Notes: generated by a model from the letters alone, not told the origin. A stretch of DNA of 64,000 nucleotides from Chitinophagaceae bacterium (GCA_016713965.1 JADJOC010000009.1:1240001-1304000); one strand, 5' to 3'. Counted from the first letter of the stretch, positions 53,301 through 62,845 are shown. Made by a program: numbers and translations.

Positions 53301-54152
53301 TTTAGAAATGAATTTGCTACCCCCATAGATAAATTCGGGGAACAGGATCAAAAAGAGCACCTGAAAAAATTATTGTACCCTTTTATTTTAAGACGTACCA
53401 AAGAACAGGTAGCCAAAGATTTGCCTGAAAAAACTGAAACAATTCTTTTTTGTGAAATGGAAAAAGAGCAGCGGAAAATTTATGAGGCTTACCGCAATAG
53501 CTACCGGGATAAAATTTTGGGAGTAATTAATGAACAGGGAATTGATAAATCGCAACTAACAATTTTGCAAGGCTTGATGAAACTCAGGCAAATTTGTGAT
53601 AGTCCGGCAATATTAAATGAAGAAGAAAAATTTCCTAACCATTCTATAAAATTGGATGAATTAACCAGGGAAATTTCTGAAAATATCGGGGAGCACAAAG
53701 CACTTATTTTTTCCCAGTTCTTGGGAATGCTTGCCTTGATCAAAGAAAAATTGAAAGAACAAAACATACCTTTTGAATATTTTGATGGTAGCACCAGCCC
53801 TGTGGACAGGGAAAAAGCTATACAAAATTTTCAGAATAATGACGATTGCAGGGTTTTTCTGATTTCTTTGAAAGCTGGTGGTGTAGGTTTAAACCTTACT
53901 GCTGCAGATTATGTATACATTGTAGATCCCTGGTGGAACCCGGCTGTAGAGCAGCAGGCTATAGATCGTACACACCGGATTGGCCAGACAAAAAATATTT
54001 TTGCTTACCGTATGATTTGTATTGATACTATCGAAGATAAAATATTGCAGCTGCAGGAAAGAAAACGGGCACTGGCCAAAGAATTAATTGCAGATGATTC
54101 AAGCTTTGTAAAGGCTTTATCTAAAGCAGATGTGGAGTATTTGTTTAGTTAA
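50397..54152 (+). CDS. SNF2-family helicase with two SWIM zinc motifs
   Basis: This 1,251-residue protein has an N-terminal SWIM motif (Cys73, Cys75, Cys83, His85) and a second cluster of identical spacing (Cys184, Cys186, Cys194, His196). A long beta-rich middle of about 600 residues follows. The C-terminal SNF2 ATPase has GILADDMGLGKTIQAL (I), the DEAH-box variant DESQAIKN (II), MSGTPLQNN (III), ALIFSQFLGML (IV), ISLKAGGVGLNLTAADYV (V) and PAVEQQAIDRTHRIGQT (VI). It resembles bacterial HepA/RapA-like proteins that move along dsDNA, possibly clearing RNA polymerase or DNA-bound proteins. The frame is intact over 3.7 kb. Confidence 0.88.
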   Translation: MALPHLIKHIYNNGTDEVIRRGKKIQSLNFVELIEHDDLMGGVVFRVKDDTYSTFYKVYVQKYADARSLTIRCSCPYHTGEICRHGAAALFHLQEMVDKNLLGTSTMQFNQLHTVIKMKHIDLKVIKLLSSPVIYEAAENILRANKATIVEAANERVEASLQYEGKTYPLVIQKNEERNFDTSCGCSETEHPLCEHKTLLFLQLLNAYGPYYFDAIRNWDKDKNKLLQIYGYSLEDDLTGKFEFIYKEGKPFLKVLDPSIKRVATSVLAPKPASNFVMAIVEEQNNVLQEQPTKKLGIVFNFNTTTYPNFEVNAIQGEYDEKSFRYIGKPEKIDLTKFVNTEPFSEDDKQLIQQIRKVQDAEVNKYLNRNSPFSGIWENIIQSETDNLPDETKSLIAEYLHPKIKKIFVEQVKSNFIFFLEQKKVFKTDNLKELEISDTFISPVFKVLPQGKNFEIACMVKIGNEVVPFADNQCGNSFLFIHDNIVYLWDKPEDILQAEKFVKEGNIQLSKDNWADKMQKIILPLSKEYQVEFDKSLIKEIKSDTPEVRLQLIEKGDYLVFQPIFTYKGFEAKVTSQDTIIIPEDDKILVIYRNKQAEQSFLSKLELLHTHFVKPENQLNLALKGADVLKNNWFFLFVDAMKEMKIPVYGFEALKNFRFNTARPNTHIHVKSGLDWFDANVEIEFGDQRVGISDIKKALASKQSFVQLGDGTLGILPDEWLKRYSLLFKVGDGRSDKLRLSKYHMSIIDELYENRDETELSFELDEKFERLKEFKNIPQIDAPEALQPILRPYQTAGFQWLSYLNDVGWGGILADDMGLGKTIQALTMLNHYKDSTGGLRALVVCPTTLIYNWKNEVGKFTPSLSWHIHHGSIRNRNVEELAPYNIIITTYGTLRSDIQLFTKILFDYAVLDESQAIKNPTSKVTKAACLLAVKNRLCMSGTPLQNNTFDIFAQMNFLNPGLLGSVEFFRNEFATPIDKFGEQDQKEHLKKLLYPFILRRTKEQVAKDLPEKTETILFCEMEKEQRKIYEAYRNSYRDKILGVINEQGIDKSQLTILQGLMKLRQICDSPAILNEEEKFPNHSIKLDELTREISENIGEHKALIFSQFLGMLALIKEKLKEQNIPFEYFDGSTSPVDREKAIQNFQNNDDCRVFLISLKAGGVGLNLTAADYVYIVDPWWNPAVEQQAIDRTHRIGQTKNIFAYRMICIDTIEDKILQLQERKRALAKELIADDSSFVKALSKADVEYLFS

Positions 54153-54694
54153 AACAGGTTCTTCGAAGGCTTCGGCTGATTACATGACGTAATATTCAAT
54201 AATGGAAACGTTATTCTTAGAAAAAAATATAATTGGGGCTGTGTACAGTATATCTTTACTCAACAACAGTTCGGGCTATCACTGCTACTCCGCCACAAGC
54301 CCAGCGCACACCTTCAGCGGGGTATCCGTTCTATCCCGCAGCCAGTCATCATTAAGTTAAAGATGATCTGGCTGTATAGTAAGGCTATCAACCTTATTAT
54401 TATGCATTAAATTTAAAAAGGGTAACCAACTTTATCCATAACTTTCTTCCCAGCAACGTCTCCGGCTACGGGCTACCGTGTACCCACATGTTATTTAATA
54501 ATAATACTTATCGCAAAAATTATTTTTAAAGTATAATTATTTTTATGTTTGAGTATTAAAAAATTACTTTTTATAATTTTTTTTGGTAAAGTAGGATATT
54601 AAATTTTATCAAAATTCTTTTATGATTAACGCAATGTCCCGTACCGGAGCTACTGTGTACCCACAAATAATTATTAAATTAGCAAAAAAAGTAT
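54153..54694. other. Gene-free stretch with paired short repeats
   Basis: This A/T-rich region includes a G/C-richer patch (about 54265-54350, with CTACTCCGCCACAAGCCC). It also has two related, roughly 42-base segments containing GCAACGTCTCCGGC and GCAATGTCCCGTACCGG and ending GTGTACCCACA, at about 54459-54500 and 54632-54673. A third GCAATGTCTCCGGC lies at about 56680. These may be ends of a decayed insertion element. No coding frame is seen. Confidence 0.5.
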
Positions 54695-55316
54695 ATGGAA
54701 CTGATACCACATTCACCAGATTTCACAGGTCTTTTTAATGATAGAAGACTTGAAAAAGGGGGCTTTAATAGTAAAGCAATTGGTTTTGGCAAGGAACAGC
54801 AGTATTCGTTATTCATTACAGAGTCGTTGTGAACAAAAGGCTGTTACCGATTTTTAAATAATAAAAAAGTTACCGAACAATCTTTGATTACCGAGTTAAT
54901 AAACAGATGCAGGAACATAAGTGATGATCGTGATTTAATAGTTATTCAAGATACGAGCAGCTTTAATTTAAATAATCACTACCATCGGCTGAAAAAAGGT
55001 ACAGGGCTTGGCACTATTGAAGACAACTTCAATTTAGGTTTTTTCTTCATGCAAGCTTAGGTATAGATGCTGTCAGCGATACTGTTCTGGGATGTGGGGA
55101 TGCCCAGCTATGGCACCGGGTTTATGATGATCCCAAGCGGGCATCAAAGACCCGAAAAATGCCTATTGAGCAAAAAGAAAGTTACAAATGGATCAAGGCA
55201 TGTCAGAACATACAACTAAAATTTCAACAAGCCCGTAGTATAACTTTTGTTGAGGACAGAGATGGCGATATTTATGAACAGTTTGTTAGTGTCCTTGTTG
55301 TAAGCTCCCCTGAAAA
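54695..55316 (+). pseudogene. Remnant of an IS4-like (Tn5-type) transposase
   Basis: Starting at ATG 54695 (MELIPHSPDFTGLFNDRRLEK) several frames must be joined to follow a Tn5-type transposase. Blocks seen are SRCEQKAV-RFLNNKKVTEQSL, DDRDLIVIQDTSSFNLNNHYHRLK with the first catalytic Asp, GTIEDNFNLGFFLHASLGIDAVSDTVLG and SITFVEDRDGDIYEQFV, which holds the second Asp. At least three indels and loss of the C-terminal part show it is dead. It ends where the IS3 element begins at 55317. Confidence 0.8.
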
Positions 55317-56547
55317 TAGTACGTTTTAAAAGTAGACAAAATTTGTAACTTTAAAAACGTAAAACAATGAAAAAAAGTCAATTTAGTCCTGCCCAGATAG
55401 CAGGCATCCTCAAAGATTTTGATAACGGTAAAAGCGCCGAAGAGATCACCCGTGATCATGGTGTAAGCAAAGCATCGTTGTATAAATGGCGGCAACGTTA
55501 TGGCGGCATGGAAGCAACTGAGCTGAAGCGGATTAAGGAACTGGAAGAAGAAAATGCCCGGTTAAAAAAATGTATGCCAACCTTGCGATGGAGCTTGACA
55601 CTGCCAAATACGTCATCGAAAAAAGCTTTAAAGCCTTGCGATAAAAGAATGATTATTGTTGATATGCGCAAAGAGCGGCCAAAAGACATCAGCAAGGCGT
55701 GTCGTTTATTAAAGCTAAGCCGCAGCAGTCTGTGTTATACAAGTATAAAAGATGATGTAACGGTTATGGTACAACTGGAAAACCTTGCAAAACAGAACCC
55801 GGTAGAAGGTTTTTGGAAATGTTACTACCGCATCAGGAATACAGGGACGGTTATTAACCATAAGAGGTTGCACAGGGTGTATAAAAAGATGGGCCTGCCC
55901 TTGCGCCGTAAGGTAAAGAAACGTCTTGCTGCAAGAGTAAAGGAACCATTAAGCAAGCCTGATTATTTTACTCAAACCTGGAGCATAGATTTTATGAGTG
56001 ATGCCCTTAGCAATGGTACCAAGTTCCGCTCTTTTAATGTAATAGATGACTATAATAGGGAAATATTATTTATTGAAACTGATTATTCTTTAAAGAGTAG
56101 CCGGGTGATCTGGGTGCTTAAACATCTAATCAACCGTTATGGCAAACCTCAAAAAATACGCATGGACAATGGGCCTGAGTTCGTAGCTAAGTTGTCCAGG
56201 CAATGGAGCGTGGCTAATGAGATCGAATTTAAATACATACAACCTGGCAAGCCTACTCAAAATGCCTATGTAGAACGTTTTAATAAAACATACAGGGAAT
56301 CTGTATTAGATGCTTATCTGTTTGACAGCATTGATGAGATAAGGGAGGTAACACAAACGTGGGTAGATGATTATAATTGTACCAGACCCCATGATGCCCT
56401 TAATGGCCTGTCACCAAAAATATATAGAGAAAAAACAATCAACCTATTGGGCTGCGTTACGCTACGGCTACGCCTCCGCTTACTACGCCCAATAGGTTGA
56501 ACGAAAACAACTATAATGATAAATTATTCTACTTTTGAACCGTACTA
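55317..56547 (+). mobile_element. IS3-family insertion sequence with AAAA target repeat
   Basis: The ends TAGTACG and CGTACTA are inverted, extending as TAGTACG-N-TT-N-AAAAGTAGA with two mismatches. Directly outside each end is AAAA, fitting a 3-5 bp target duplication. The element is 1,231 bp and carries one transposase frame (55367-56500). A 12-bp stem (AACCTATTGGGC/GCCCAATAGGTT) lies near its right end at about 56440-56500. It splits a decayed IS4-like region. The sequence to its right does not continue the IS4 transposase, so a rearrangement is possible. Confidence 0.85.
55367..56500 (+). CDS. IS3-family transposase, OrfA and OrfB read as one frame
   Basis: This 377-residue frame has the OrfA HTH (FSPAQIAGILKDFDNGKSAEEITRDHGVSKASLYKWRQRY) and the DDE core. 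Catalytic residues are in WSIDFMSD, RMDNGPEFVAK and QNAYVERFNKTYRES. In other IS3 elements OrfA continues LKKMYANLAMELDTAKYVI and ends, with OrfB reached by -1 frameshift. Here the A7 run at 55564-55570 lacks one A, so the OrfA C-terminus is read out of frame (LKKCMPTLRWSL) into OrfB. Either a real fusion or one more homopolymer error explains this. Confidence 0.87.
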   Translation: MKKSQFSPAQIAGILKDFDNGKSAEEITRDHGVSKASLYKWRQRYGGMEATELKRIKELEEENARLKKCMPTLRWSLTLPNTSSKKALKPCDKRMIIVDMRKERPKDISKACRLLKLSRSSLCYTSIKDDVTVMVQLENLAKQNPVEGFWKCYYRIRNTGTVINHKRLHRVYKKMGLPLRRKVKKRLAARVKEPLSKPDYFTQTWSIDFMSDALSNGTKFRSFNVIDDYNREILFIETDYSLKSSRVIWVLKHLINRYGKPQKIRMDNGPEFVAKLSRQWSVANEIEFKYIQPGKPTQNAYVERFNKTYRESVLDAYLFDSIDEIREVTQTWVDDYNCTRPHDALNGLSPKIYREKTINLLGCVTLRLRLRLLRPIG

Positions 56548-56895
56548 AAAATGGGAAGCCTACAACAATAAAGGCAAAAGAATTATTGTTGGAAAGAGCT
56601 TATTAAATAAATTTAATAAATGGGTATTAGATAATAAGAATAATCAATTGATATTAGATAAATAATTTCTCTTACGAGCAATGTCTCCGGCATGGAAAAT
56701 TGCACTGGCAAAAAAGATATATGAAATATGGAAACCTAATTGCATAGAATTTGCCAGCAAGGTATGCTGCATAAGTGAGTGTCTCTCGCCTTTGGAGGGG
56801 GCTACACGATACGGCGTGAAGAACAAGTGCTTGTTCCAAATCATTTACAAAATTTCATAAAACATTTTATCATTAATTTTACGAGGATTCTAATT
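56548..56895. other. Stretch right of the IS with a coding fragment
   Basis: From 56552 a frame reads WEAYNNKGKRIIVGKSLLNKF and continues in frame to a TAA near 56664, about 38 codons. It has no start of its own, so it may be the C-terminal end of a gene cut off when the IS arrived. After it comes a GAGCAATGTCTCCGGC repeat (see 54153-54694) and unassigned sequence. I do not recognise the fragment. Confidence 0.45.
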
Positions 56896-57527
56896 ATGCA
56901 TACTAAAATATTTTACAAATCTCTTTTGTTATTGATCATTATTAGTTCGTGTATAACACGCCATGCATCAATTGATAATATAAATAACACAGAATACAAA
57001 AGAGTAGAAGTATCAAACATTTCTTTCTTCGAAAATATTAATTTTGATACTGTTCAAAAGAGTAAAAGCAATATTGCTTTATTCTATAATCAAAATAATA
57101 AATTGGAATTTTTGGAACCAAATGTGAAGAGTTCTAAAAAACAGCGATTCTATTTTTTTGAAAAAGAAGGAAGTAATATATTAGTATCAAAAGGTTATCA
57201 GCAAGATATTTTGATGTAGATACAATAGTATTTCTTAAAGATAAGTGTTTTCATAAAAGAGTAAACTATGATTCAAATATTGATGGAACTATGAAATGGG
57301 CTGGAATGACTTCATTTAATATATATGAATACAGAGCTAATGAACTCTGGGTAAGTGAAAATCGATTTTATTCCGATGACAGTACATTCGCAAAAGAAGA
57401 AATTTATGAATTTATTAAAAAGTATACGAGAACTGATAAATTATCTCCATTTCGAATTGTAGAAACTGCAATAGATAAAAACACTTCCAAATTAGCTTTC
57501 TTTAGAAATTATTTTCTGCCGATATAA
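56896..57527 (+). CDS. Lipoprotein of unknown function, one frame break
   Basis: ATG 56896 gives MHTKIFYKSLLLLIIISSC with the lipid Cys in ISSCITR. The frame stops after ILM. Adding one T to the T4 run at 57209-57212 gives QQDIFDVDTIVFLKDKCFHKRVNYD and joins the second half (WAGMTSFNIYEYRANELWVSENRFY). The result is 210 residues (632 + 1 bases). It is rich in Lys/Asn with no recognised family. It follows the IS scar, so it may belong to an accessory segment. Confidence 0.7.
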
Positions 57528-58008
57528 CCATTCCAATTTCTTTGTTAGGGGACAGAGTAATAGATTAATACTAAAATTATTCCACCTATAAAATATTAAT
57601 AAATAACTAGTTACAATAAAGCTAATTTATTTAGCAAAATACCGCTAATATTATTAGTTTTATTGTTGAATCTTACTATATTTGTAACCAGATATTTAAT
57701 CCTGATAAACTCCTTAGGTTAATTACTGGTTCGTAATTTGTACCTGTCCTTGAAAACCGGAATCTCTTACGCAAGTAAGAGATTTTTTATTAAAATAATA
57801 ATTAAATTAACAAAGAGTTGTGTGGTAATTTAAATCCTAAACAACGCATTATCAATAATATTAATACAAAGAATATTTTAATAATTATTTTTGTAATCAA
57901 ACTTTTACAATTATATTTAACGCTCGTATCCGGTTTCATTTTCTATTGCCCTCCAATATCCTACATTAAATTTTATTATTTTATTATTAACTTTCAATCA
58001 CTACAAGT
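57528..58008. other. Intergenic stretch with a terminator
   Basis: These 481 A/T-rich bases contain the terminator at 57761-57790 and a TATATTTG -7-like box at about 57674. A 64-codon frame at 57818-58012 lacks a good start and overlaps the metalloprotease start, so I do not call it. Confidence 0.45.
57761..57790 (+). terminator. Terminator downstream of the lipoprotein gene
   Basis: AATCTCTTAC and GTAAGAGATT form a perfect 10-bp stem with loop GCAA, followed on the plus strand by TTTTTATT. It is well placed to end the lipoprotein transcript, though 230 bases from its stop. Confidence 0.8.
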
Positions 58009-61000
58009 ATGAAAAAATTTACTTATTTAAGGTATTGTTGTTTACTTTATTCTCATGTGTCCATCTGGTATATGCGCAAGATGATATAATTGCCAAAAAG
58101 GCTATCAACATTAAAAACGCTAACAAGGAGCAGAATGACATTAAGCGCTGTTATACCTTCGAAAAAATGCAAAAATTTCAGCAGGAGCACCATGGCGCAC
58201 TTACAAATAAACAATTCGAAAATTTTTTACAGCAAAAAATAGCTGTAAAAAAGAATGCAAAAGTTTTAGACCAAGATTATGTAATTCCTATTGTTTTTCA
58301 TATTATCCACAATGGAGAAAATATAGGTGTGGGAACAAACATTAGTACATTACTTGTTAATGCACAATTGACCCAGTTAAATATTGATTTCTCAAATATG
58401 GCTGTTACCACATGGATAGATGCAAATACTGCAGCCAACACGCGGTTGCAATTTTGTTTAGCCCAAGTTGATCCGTTTGGGCAAGCCCTCGCATCGCCTG
58501 GTATTAATCGGATTAACCGAAACAGCAAAGGTTTTACCCCTCCACCTTATGATGGCATTGGCAGTAATTATATTGACGAAGTAATTAAGCCTGCTACTAT
58601 TTGGGATCCTAATAAATATTTTAATGTTTGGGTAATGCAATTATCCGGAGGCTTGTTAGGATATGCTACATTTCCATCATTTTCTAATTTGCCGGGGATT
58701 GGAATTGATGAATACGAAACAAACTTTACTGCCGGGGTAGTTATTCATAACGGTTCGGTGGGAAGTGTAAATACACCTGGAACATTAGCCCCATTTAACC
58801 TTGGCAGAACATTAACCCATGAAGCAGGCCATTTTTTCAGCCTTCGGCATATTTGGGGTGATGGATTGGATGAAAATAACAATGCCGTACTTTGCGGAAC
58901 AGATTTTTGTGATGATACCCCTACACAACAGGATGATACACAAGGTTGCCCACCACTAAACCCAAGACCGGTAAGTTGCGCTAACATAGGTAACATGTTT
59001 GAAAACTTTATGGATTATAGCAATGATGCTTGCATGAACACTTATACAAATGATCAAAAGGCACGAATGCAAACAGTAATGGAGAATAGCCCCCGGCGCA
59101 TTGGGCTGGCTACATCTAAGGCATGTACAGCTAATGCGGTACCCAACTCTATTGCATTTACAACTTTTGCAACAGAAGTAAGCGAAACGGGCAATTTGGG
59201 TGTTTGCCCAAGCTACAAAGAATTTAATCTTGCATTAAAAGTATCTGGTGCCGCTACCGGAAATGCAACCGTTACTTTTACACAGCTAAATGGCTCTACA
59301 GCAATTCTTGGAAAAGATTACAGCATAACGCCTGCAGCAGTAAATTATGTAAATGGCGATGCGGCAGATAAAGTTATTACTGTAAGAATTTTTGATGATG
59401 CAATTATAGAAAATGCTGAAATTTTAAATTTAGGTTACAATATAGTTGGCAATGGCGTAGTAGCTGGTGTTGCCAACCAGGTTCATGCAGTCAAAATTAT
59501 TGATGATGATGTAACTCCCATTATTAGTCTTTTGCCAGTTACTTTGTTGGATGAAAATTTTGGGACACTTAACAATCCTTCAGATTTAAGCGATTGGGCG
59601 TCAGGGTCATTTACCGGACAGGGAATAAATCAATGGACAATAAGTGAAAATGGAGGCGGTGATGTGCAGGGGTTAAGTGCCCATGTTACTCAAAACATTA
59701 ACACAAACCCGAATACTTACAGCTTTACCAGTGCTTCAGATGTAATACTAATTACACCGTTAATAAATGTATCTAAAGAATATAAAACTTTCACTTTATC
59801 ATTCAAGTATAAATCTAATGGAGAAAAAGTTGGCAACACTTTCCGCGATCATGGCCGCATATACTATTCATTAAATGGCCAAAGTTTTACACTCATACCT
59901 AATTCTACAAGTTTCCAGGGAGTAACACAAATGACAGATTTTTCAATTGATTTACCGGCCCTATTAAATAACGTACCGTTTTTTATTGGTTTCAGGTGGA
60001 CAAATAACAATAGCTTGGGCAATAACCCCCCTTTTACTATTGATGACATAAAAGTGGTGGCAGCAGAAGCAAGGCACATTGAAACTGAACCAAATGAAAA
60101 TAAAACCACTCTTGTAAATACCGGTGAGGAAATTTATTTTATCAGCCCTGTAGACGGTGACTTAATTGCTAAAATAAAAAATTCAAATACTGATTTGAAT
60201 TGTGTTACAGCAGGGTTAACCTCAACCGGAAATGGGCAAATAGATATTAATACAACTGGCGGAACATTTAAACGAACAGCAAAAGTATTTAAAATCAGCC
60301 CCGAAGTTCCGAATAACAATGCTACTTATGAAGGAACATTATATTTTACCACAGCAGAAGCAAATATTTGGGGAATAGATAAACTTAACTTAAAGTTACT
60401 TAAGGTAAAAGATGGCGTAGATCTAAATGGACTTGTAAATGCCGAGGATATAGAAGTAGTTTCTCCAACCAGCGTAACAGAATTTGCAGATAAAGGTTAT
60501 ATAGCTTATACTGCTGATTTTACAGGGTTTTCGCAATTTATGCTTGCAGAGCCTACTATTATTTTACCTGTACAGTTGATCTCATTTAATGCTAAAGCAT
60601 TATCCAGCAGCGTTCAACTGGACTGGTCAACGGCCACTGAAAACAACAATAAAGGATTTAAAATAGAGAGAAGTGAAGATGGTAATACGTTTACTGAAAT
60701 TGGTTGGGTAGCTGGTAAAGGAAACAGCAGCCAGGAAGAAAAATATAGGTATGATGATAAGCAGGTAAAGCTGAATACTACTTATTATTACCGCCTTCGC
60801 CAGGTAGATTTTGATGCCGCGGAAAAAGTATCTGAAACAAGGATAGCTAGGATAGGTAAAGATGCAACAGTGGTACAGGTTCGCCCTAATCCAACGGCTG
60901 GGATAGTTAAATTACAAATATTATCATCAGCAAATGTTGCCGATGTAGATGTTTATAATGCACAGGGGCAAAAAATTATAAGTAAACCCAAAGTGGTCTT

Positions 61001-61109
61001 AAATGGACAGCCGGTTGAATTAAATATTTCTTCTTATGCTCCCGGATTATATAATGTAGTTGTGAGCATTAACAATCGTAAAATAACCACTCCAATAATT
61101 AAGAAGTAA
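58009..61109 (+). CDS. M43-family zinc metalloprotease, type IX secreted, one frame break in the signal peptide
   Basis: The true start is probably ATG 58009. Adding one A at 58029-58030 gives MKKFTYLKVLLFTLFSCVHL and VYAQ, a good signal peptide, and 1,033 residues in total (3,101 + 1 bases). The M43 catalytic block is THEAGHFFSLRHIWGD (HExxHxxxxxH), with a Met-turn in ENFMDYSND. A Calx-beta-like domain follows (VSGAATGNATVTFTQLNG ... VRIFDDAIIENAEI), then a MAM/choice-of-anchor-type domain (DENFGTLNNPSDLSDW) and further beta domains. The C-terminal sorting domain has VRPNPTAGIVKLQI and ends NRKITTPIIKK. It is secreted and degrades protein. Confidence 0.9.
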
Positions 61110-61121
61110 GCAGGTTAGTGT

Positions 61122-61159
61122 AATAACAGCGGGCCCATATTTATGGGCCCGCTGTTATT
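61122..61159. terminator. Perfect long hairpin terminator of the metalloprotease gene
   Basis: An 18-bp perfect stem (AATAACAGCGGGCCCATA and its complement) with a two-base loop is present. The T run after it is weak, so it may act as a strong structure or in both directions. It starts 13 bases after the stop. Confidence 0.75.
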
Positions 61160-61191
61160 ATATCATATATTCAAAATGAAATTTTATTTAT

Positions 61192-61439
61192 AACCTGAGT
61201 TCGGTTTAAATTACTTTATAATTCGTTATTTTCCAATTAATTGTATTACTTTACTTTTTGTCTTGACACAAAAAGTAGCAAAAAGTCAAGGCAGGAACGA
61301 ATACTGCCCGTTCCTGCCATACAGCTTTACTGAACATTTGTACTACTGTAATCTCTGCATTAGTTCTTTACTCTTAATTTCAATGTAGAATAAATATATA
61401 CTTATAATTTTTTAAATTTTCTTATCCCGAACTCAGGTT
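61192..61439. repeat. 248-bp element bounded by 13-bp inverted repeats
   Basis: AACCTGAGTTCGG at 61192-61204 is inverted at 61427-61439. The middle has CTTGACACAAAAAGTAGC and a GGCAGGAACG/CGTTCCTGCC hairpin. No coding frame is seen. Its right end abuts the next element. Confidence 0.65.
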
Positions 61440-61440
61440 T

Positions 61441-61634
61441 ATACCAATGTGAAATATAAAACAATCCAACGCCCCCTTCGCCCTTGGAGTATAAGATAAG
61501 CGGCGGCTGATGTTTGTTTTTATAGAACTAAAAAATAAATGATTGATAATCAATGGATTTATTTTCTGTTCTATAGTAGAAGGGCTGGGGATGAGGTAAA
61601 ATTAAATGGACTGTTTTATATTTCACATTGGTAT
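61441..61634. repeat. 194-bp element with 27-bp terminal inverted repeats (MITE-like)
   Basis: ATACCAATGTGAAATATAAA at the left continues for 27 bases and is inverted at 61608-61634 with one mismatch. There is no transposase frame; internal sequence is G/C-richer. The length, the long TIRs and the lack of coding suggest a miniature inverted-repeat element. The repeat ends lie just before the PAP2-like gene stop at 61649. Confidence 0.75.
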
Positions 61635-61648
61635 TATTTAGCAAAATA

Positions 61649-62301
61649 TCATCCGGCAATAAATACCCCTGCTGACTGGGTAAGTATTCCAATTATTAAA
61701 CCTACAATAATTTCTTTGGGCTGATGGTCACTAATCATTAGCCTTGCAGTGCAAACAAGCCCGCAAATTAGAATTGCTATTGCCATAGGCCAAGTCATTA
61801 ACATGGTATTTCTTTGCATTATCAAATAAAAAATTCCTAATAAGCCACCAACACCTATGGAATGCATACTAACCTTTAAATAAATATTTGCTATTAATGC
61901 AGCGGAGGACGCAATAAAAACGCCTAATAAAAAACCGGTAAAAATTTTAGGCACATCAGTATTGTTGCGCATTACCAGGTAAATCCAGAAGTAATAAATA
62001 CCACAGGCTATGTAAGGGATTATCCTGTCTTTCTGAGTTTTTAATAATATAGAACTTACAAATTTTAATTGATAAAGTAAAAAAACTGTAAATGCCGGAA
62101 AAAAATTGTATTATAAGCCACCCTTAAAGGAAGCCATAATTTATTATGCCCATCATATCCTGTAAAATATGAAGGATGAATAAAAACTAAAAATAAAGTA
62201 ACAAATAATGGTATAAATAAAGGGTGAAATATATAAGAAATAACATGTGCAAAAAGGCGTACAACTGCTGGGTACCGGTTAATATTAATTTGTTTTTCCA
62301 T
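61649..62301 (-). CDS. PAP2-superfamily-like membrane protein, one frame break
   Basis: The N-terminus (RLFAHVISYIFHPLFIPLFVTLFLVFIHPSYFTGY) and C-terminus (SVHSIGVGGLLG-type loop, MISDHQPKEIIVGLIIG) fit the Bacteroidota PAP2-like membrane proteins. Adding one T to the T7 run (plus-strand A7 at 62099-62105) gives NTIFFPAFTVFLLYQLKF and 217 residues (653 + 1 bases) with about six spans. The classical catalytic KxxxxxxRP is not obvious, so enzymatic activity is unproven. It starts 12 bases after the CYTH gene and is probably co-transcribed. Confidence 0.78.
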
Positions 62302-62312
62302 TTATATTTATT

Positions 62313-62825
62313 TTACTCTATAAGCATATCGCTATATGAATCAGCGATAAAATCTTTTTCATCAATGTTGAATAATTTTGCATAATGGGCACATTGGGCT
62401 TTTAGTTTTTCCATACCGATCATTTCATCTTTATCTATTGCTTCCACTTCTATAAAAGTACCTAAACTCTTAACTGTATCAAAGTGAAACTTTACATTGT
62501 CGATAAAATAAATTTTTCTTTGCTTGTCTACAACAGCTTTTATCCCCAATGTTTTTATTAAAATTTGCTTTAAATTTTTATCAGGCAAATGCTGGTATAG
62601 TAATATGGATGATAACTTACTGCCAGCTATATTATTTCTTTCATAATGTATCAGTGCATTTTCAATAGTGCCCTCACGTAGCTTTAATCTTCCTGCCGAA
62701 ACATTAAAATAAGTATCAATTTGATGATCTTCTCCAATAAATATGGGTTGTAATGTCAAAAGTATATTTTCTATTTTATGAAGATCAGGTGCCGTAGCTT
62801 TAAATTCAAAATTTTTTATTGCCAT
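62313..62825 (-). CDS. CYTH-domain protein
   Basis: This 170-residue protein fits the CYTH tunnel fold, which binds triphosphates or cleaves tripolyphosphate. It starts MAIKNFEFKATAPDL (FEFKA where ExExK is usual) and has TYFNVSAGRLKLRE and FHFDTVKSLGTFIEVEAID. The changed first motif means catalysis is uncertain. The family includes class IV adenylate cyclases and thiamine triphosphatases; no choice can be made here. Confidence 0.82.
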   Translation of the reverse strand: MAIKNFEFKATAPDLHKIENILLTLQPIFIGEDHQIDTYFNVSAGRLKLREGTIENALIHYERNNIAGSKLSSILLYQHLPDKNLKQILIKTLGIKAVVDKQRKIYFIDNVKFHFDTVKSLGTFIEVEAIDKDEMIGMEKLKAQCAHYAKLFNIDEKDFIADSYSDMLIE

Positions 62826-62845
62826 ATTATAATATGAATATAAGA

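Noticed and set aside
57818..58012. 64-codon frame before the metalloprotease
   Set aside because: It is Ile/Leu/Asn-rich from A/T DNA and overlaps the better-supported start of the M43 gene.
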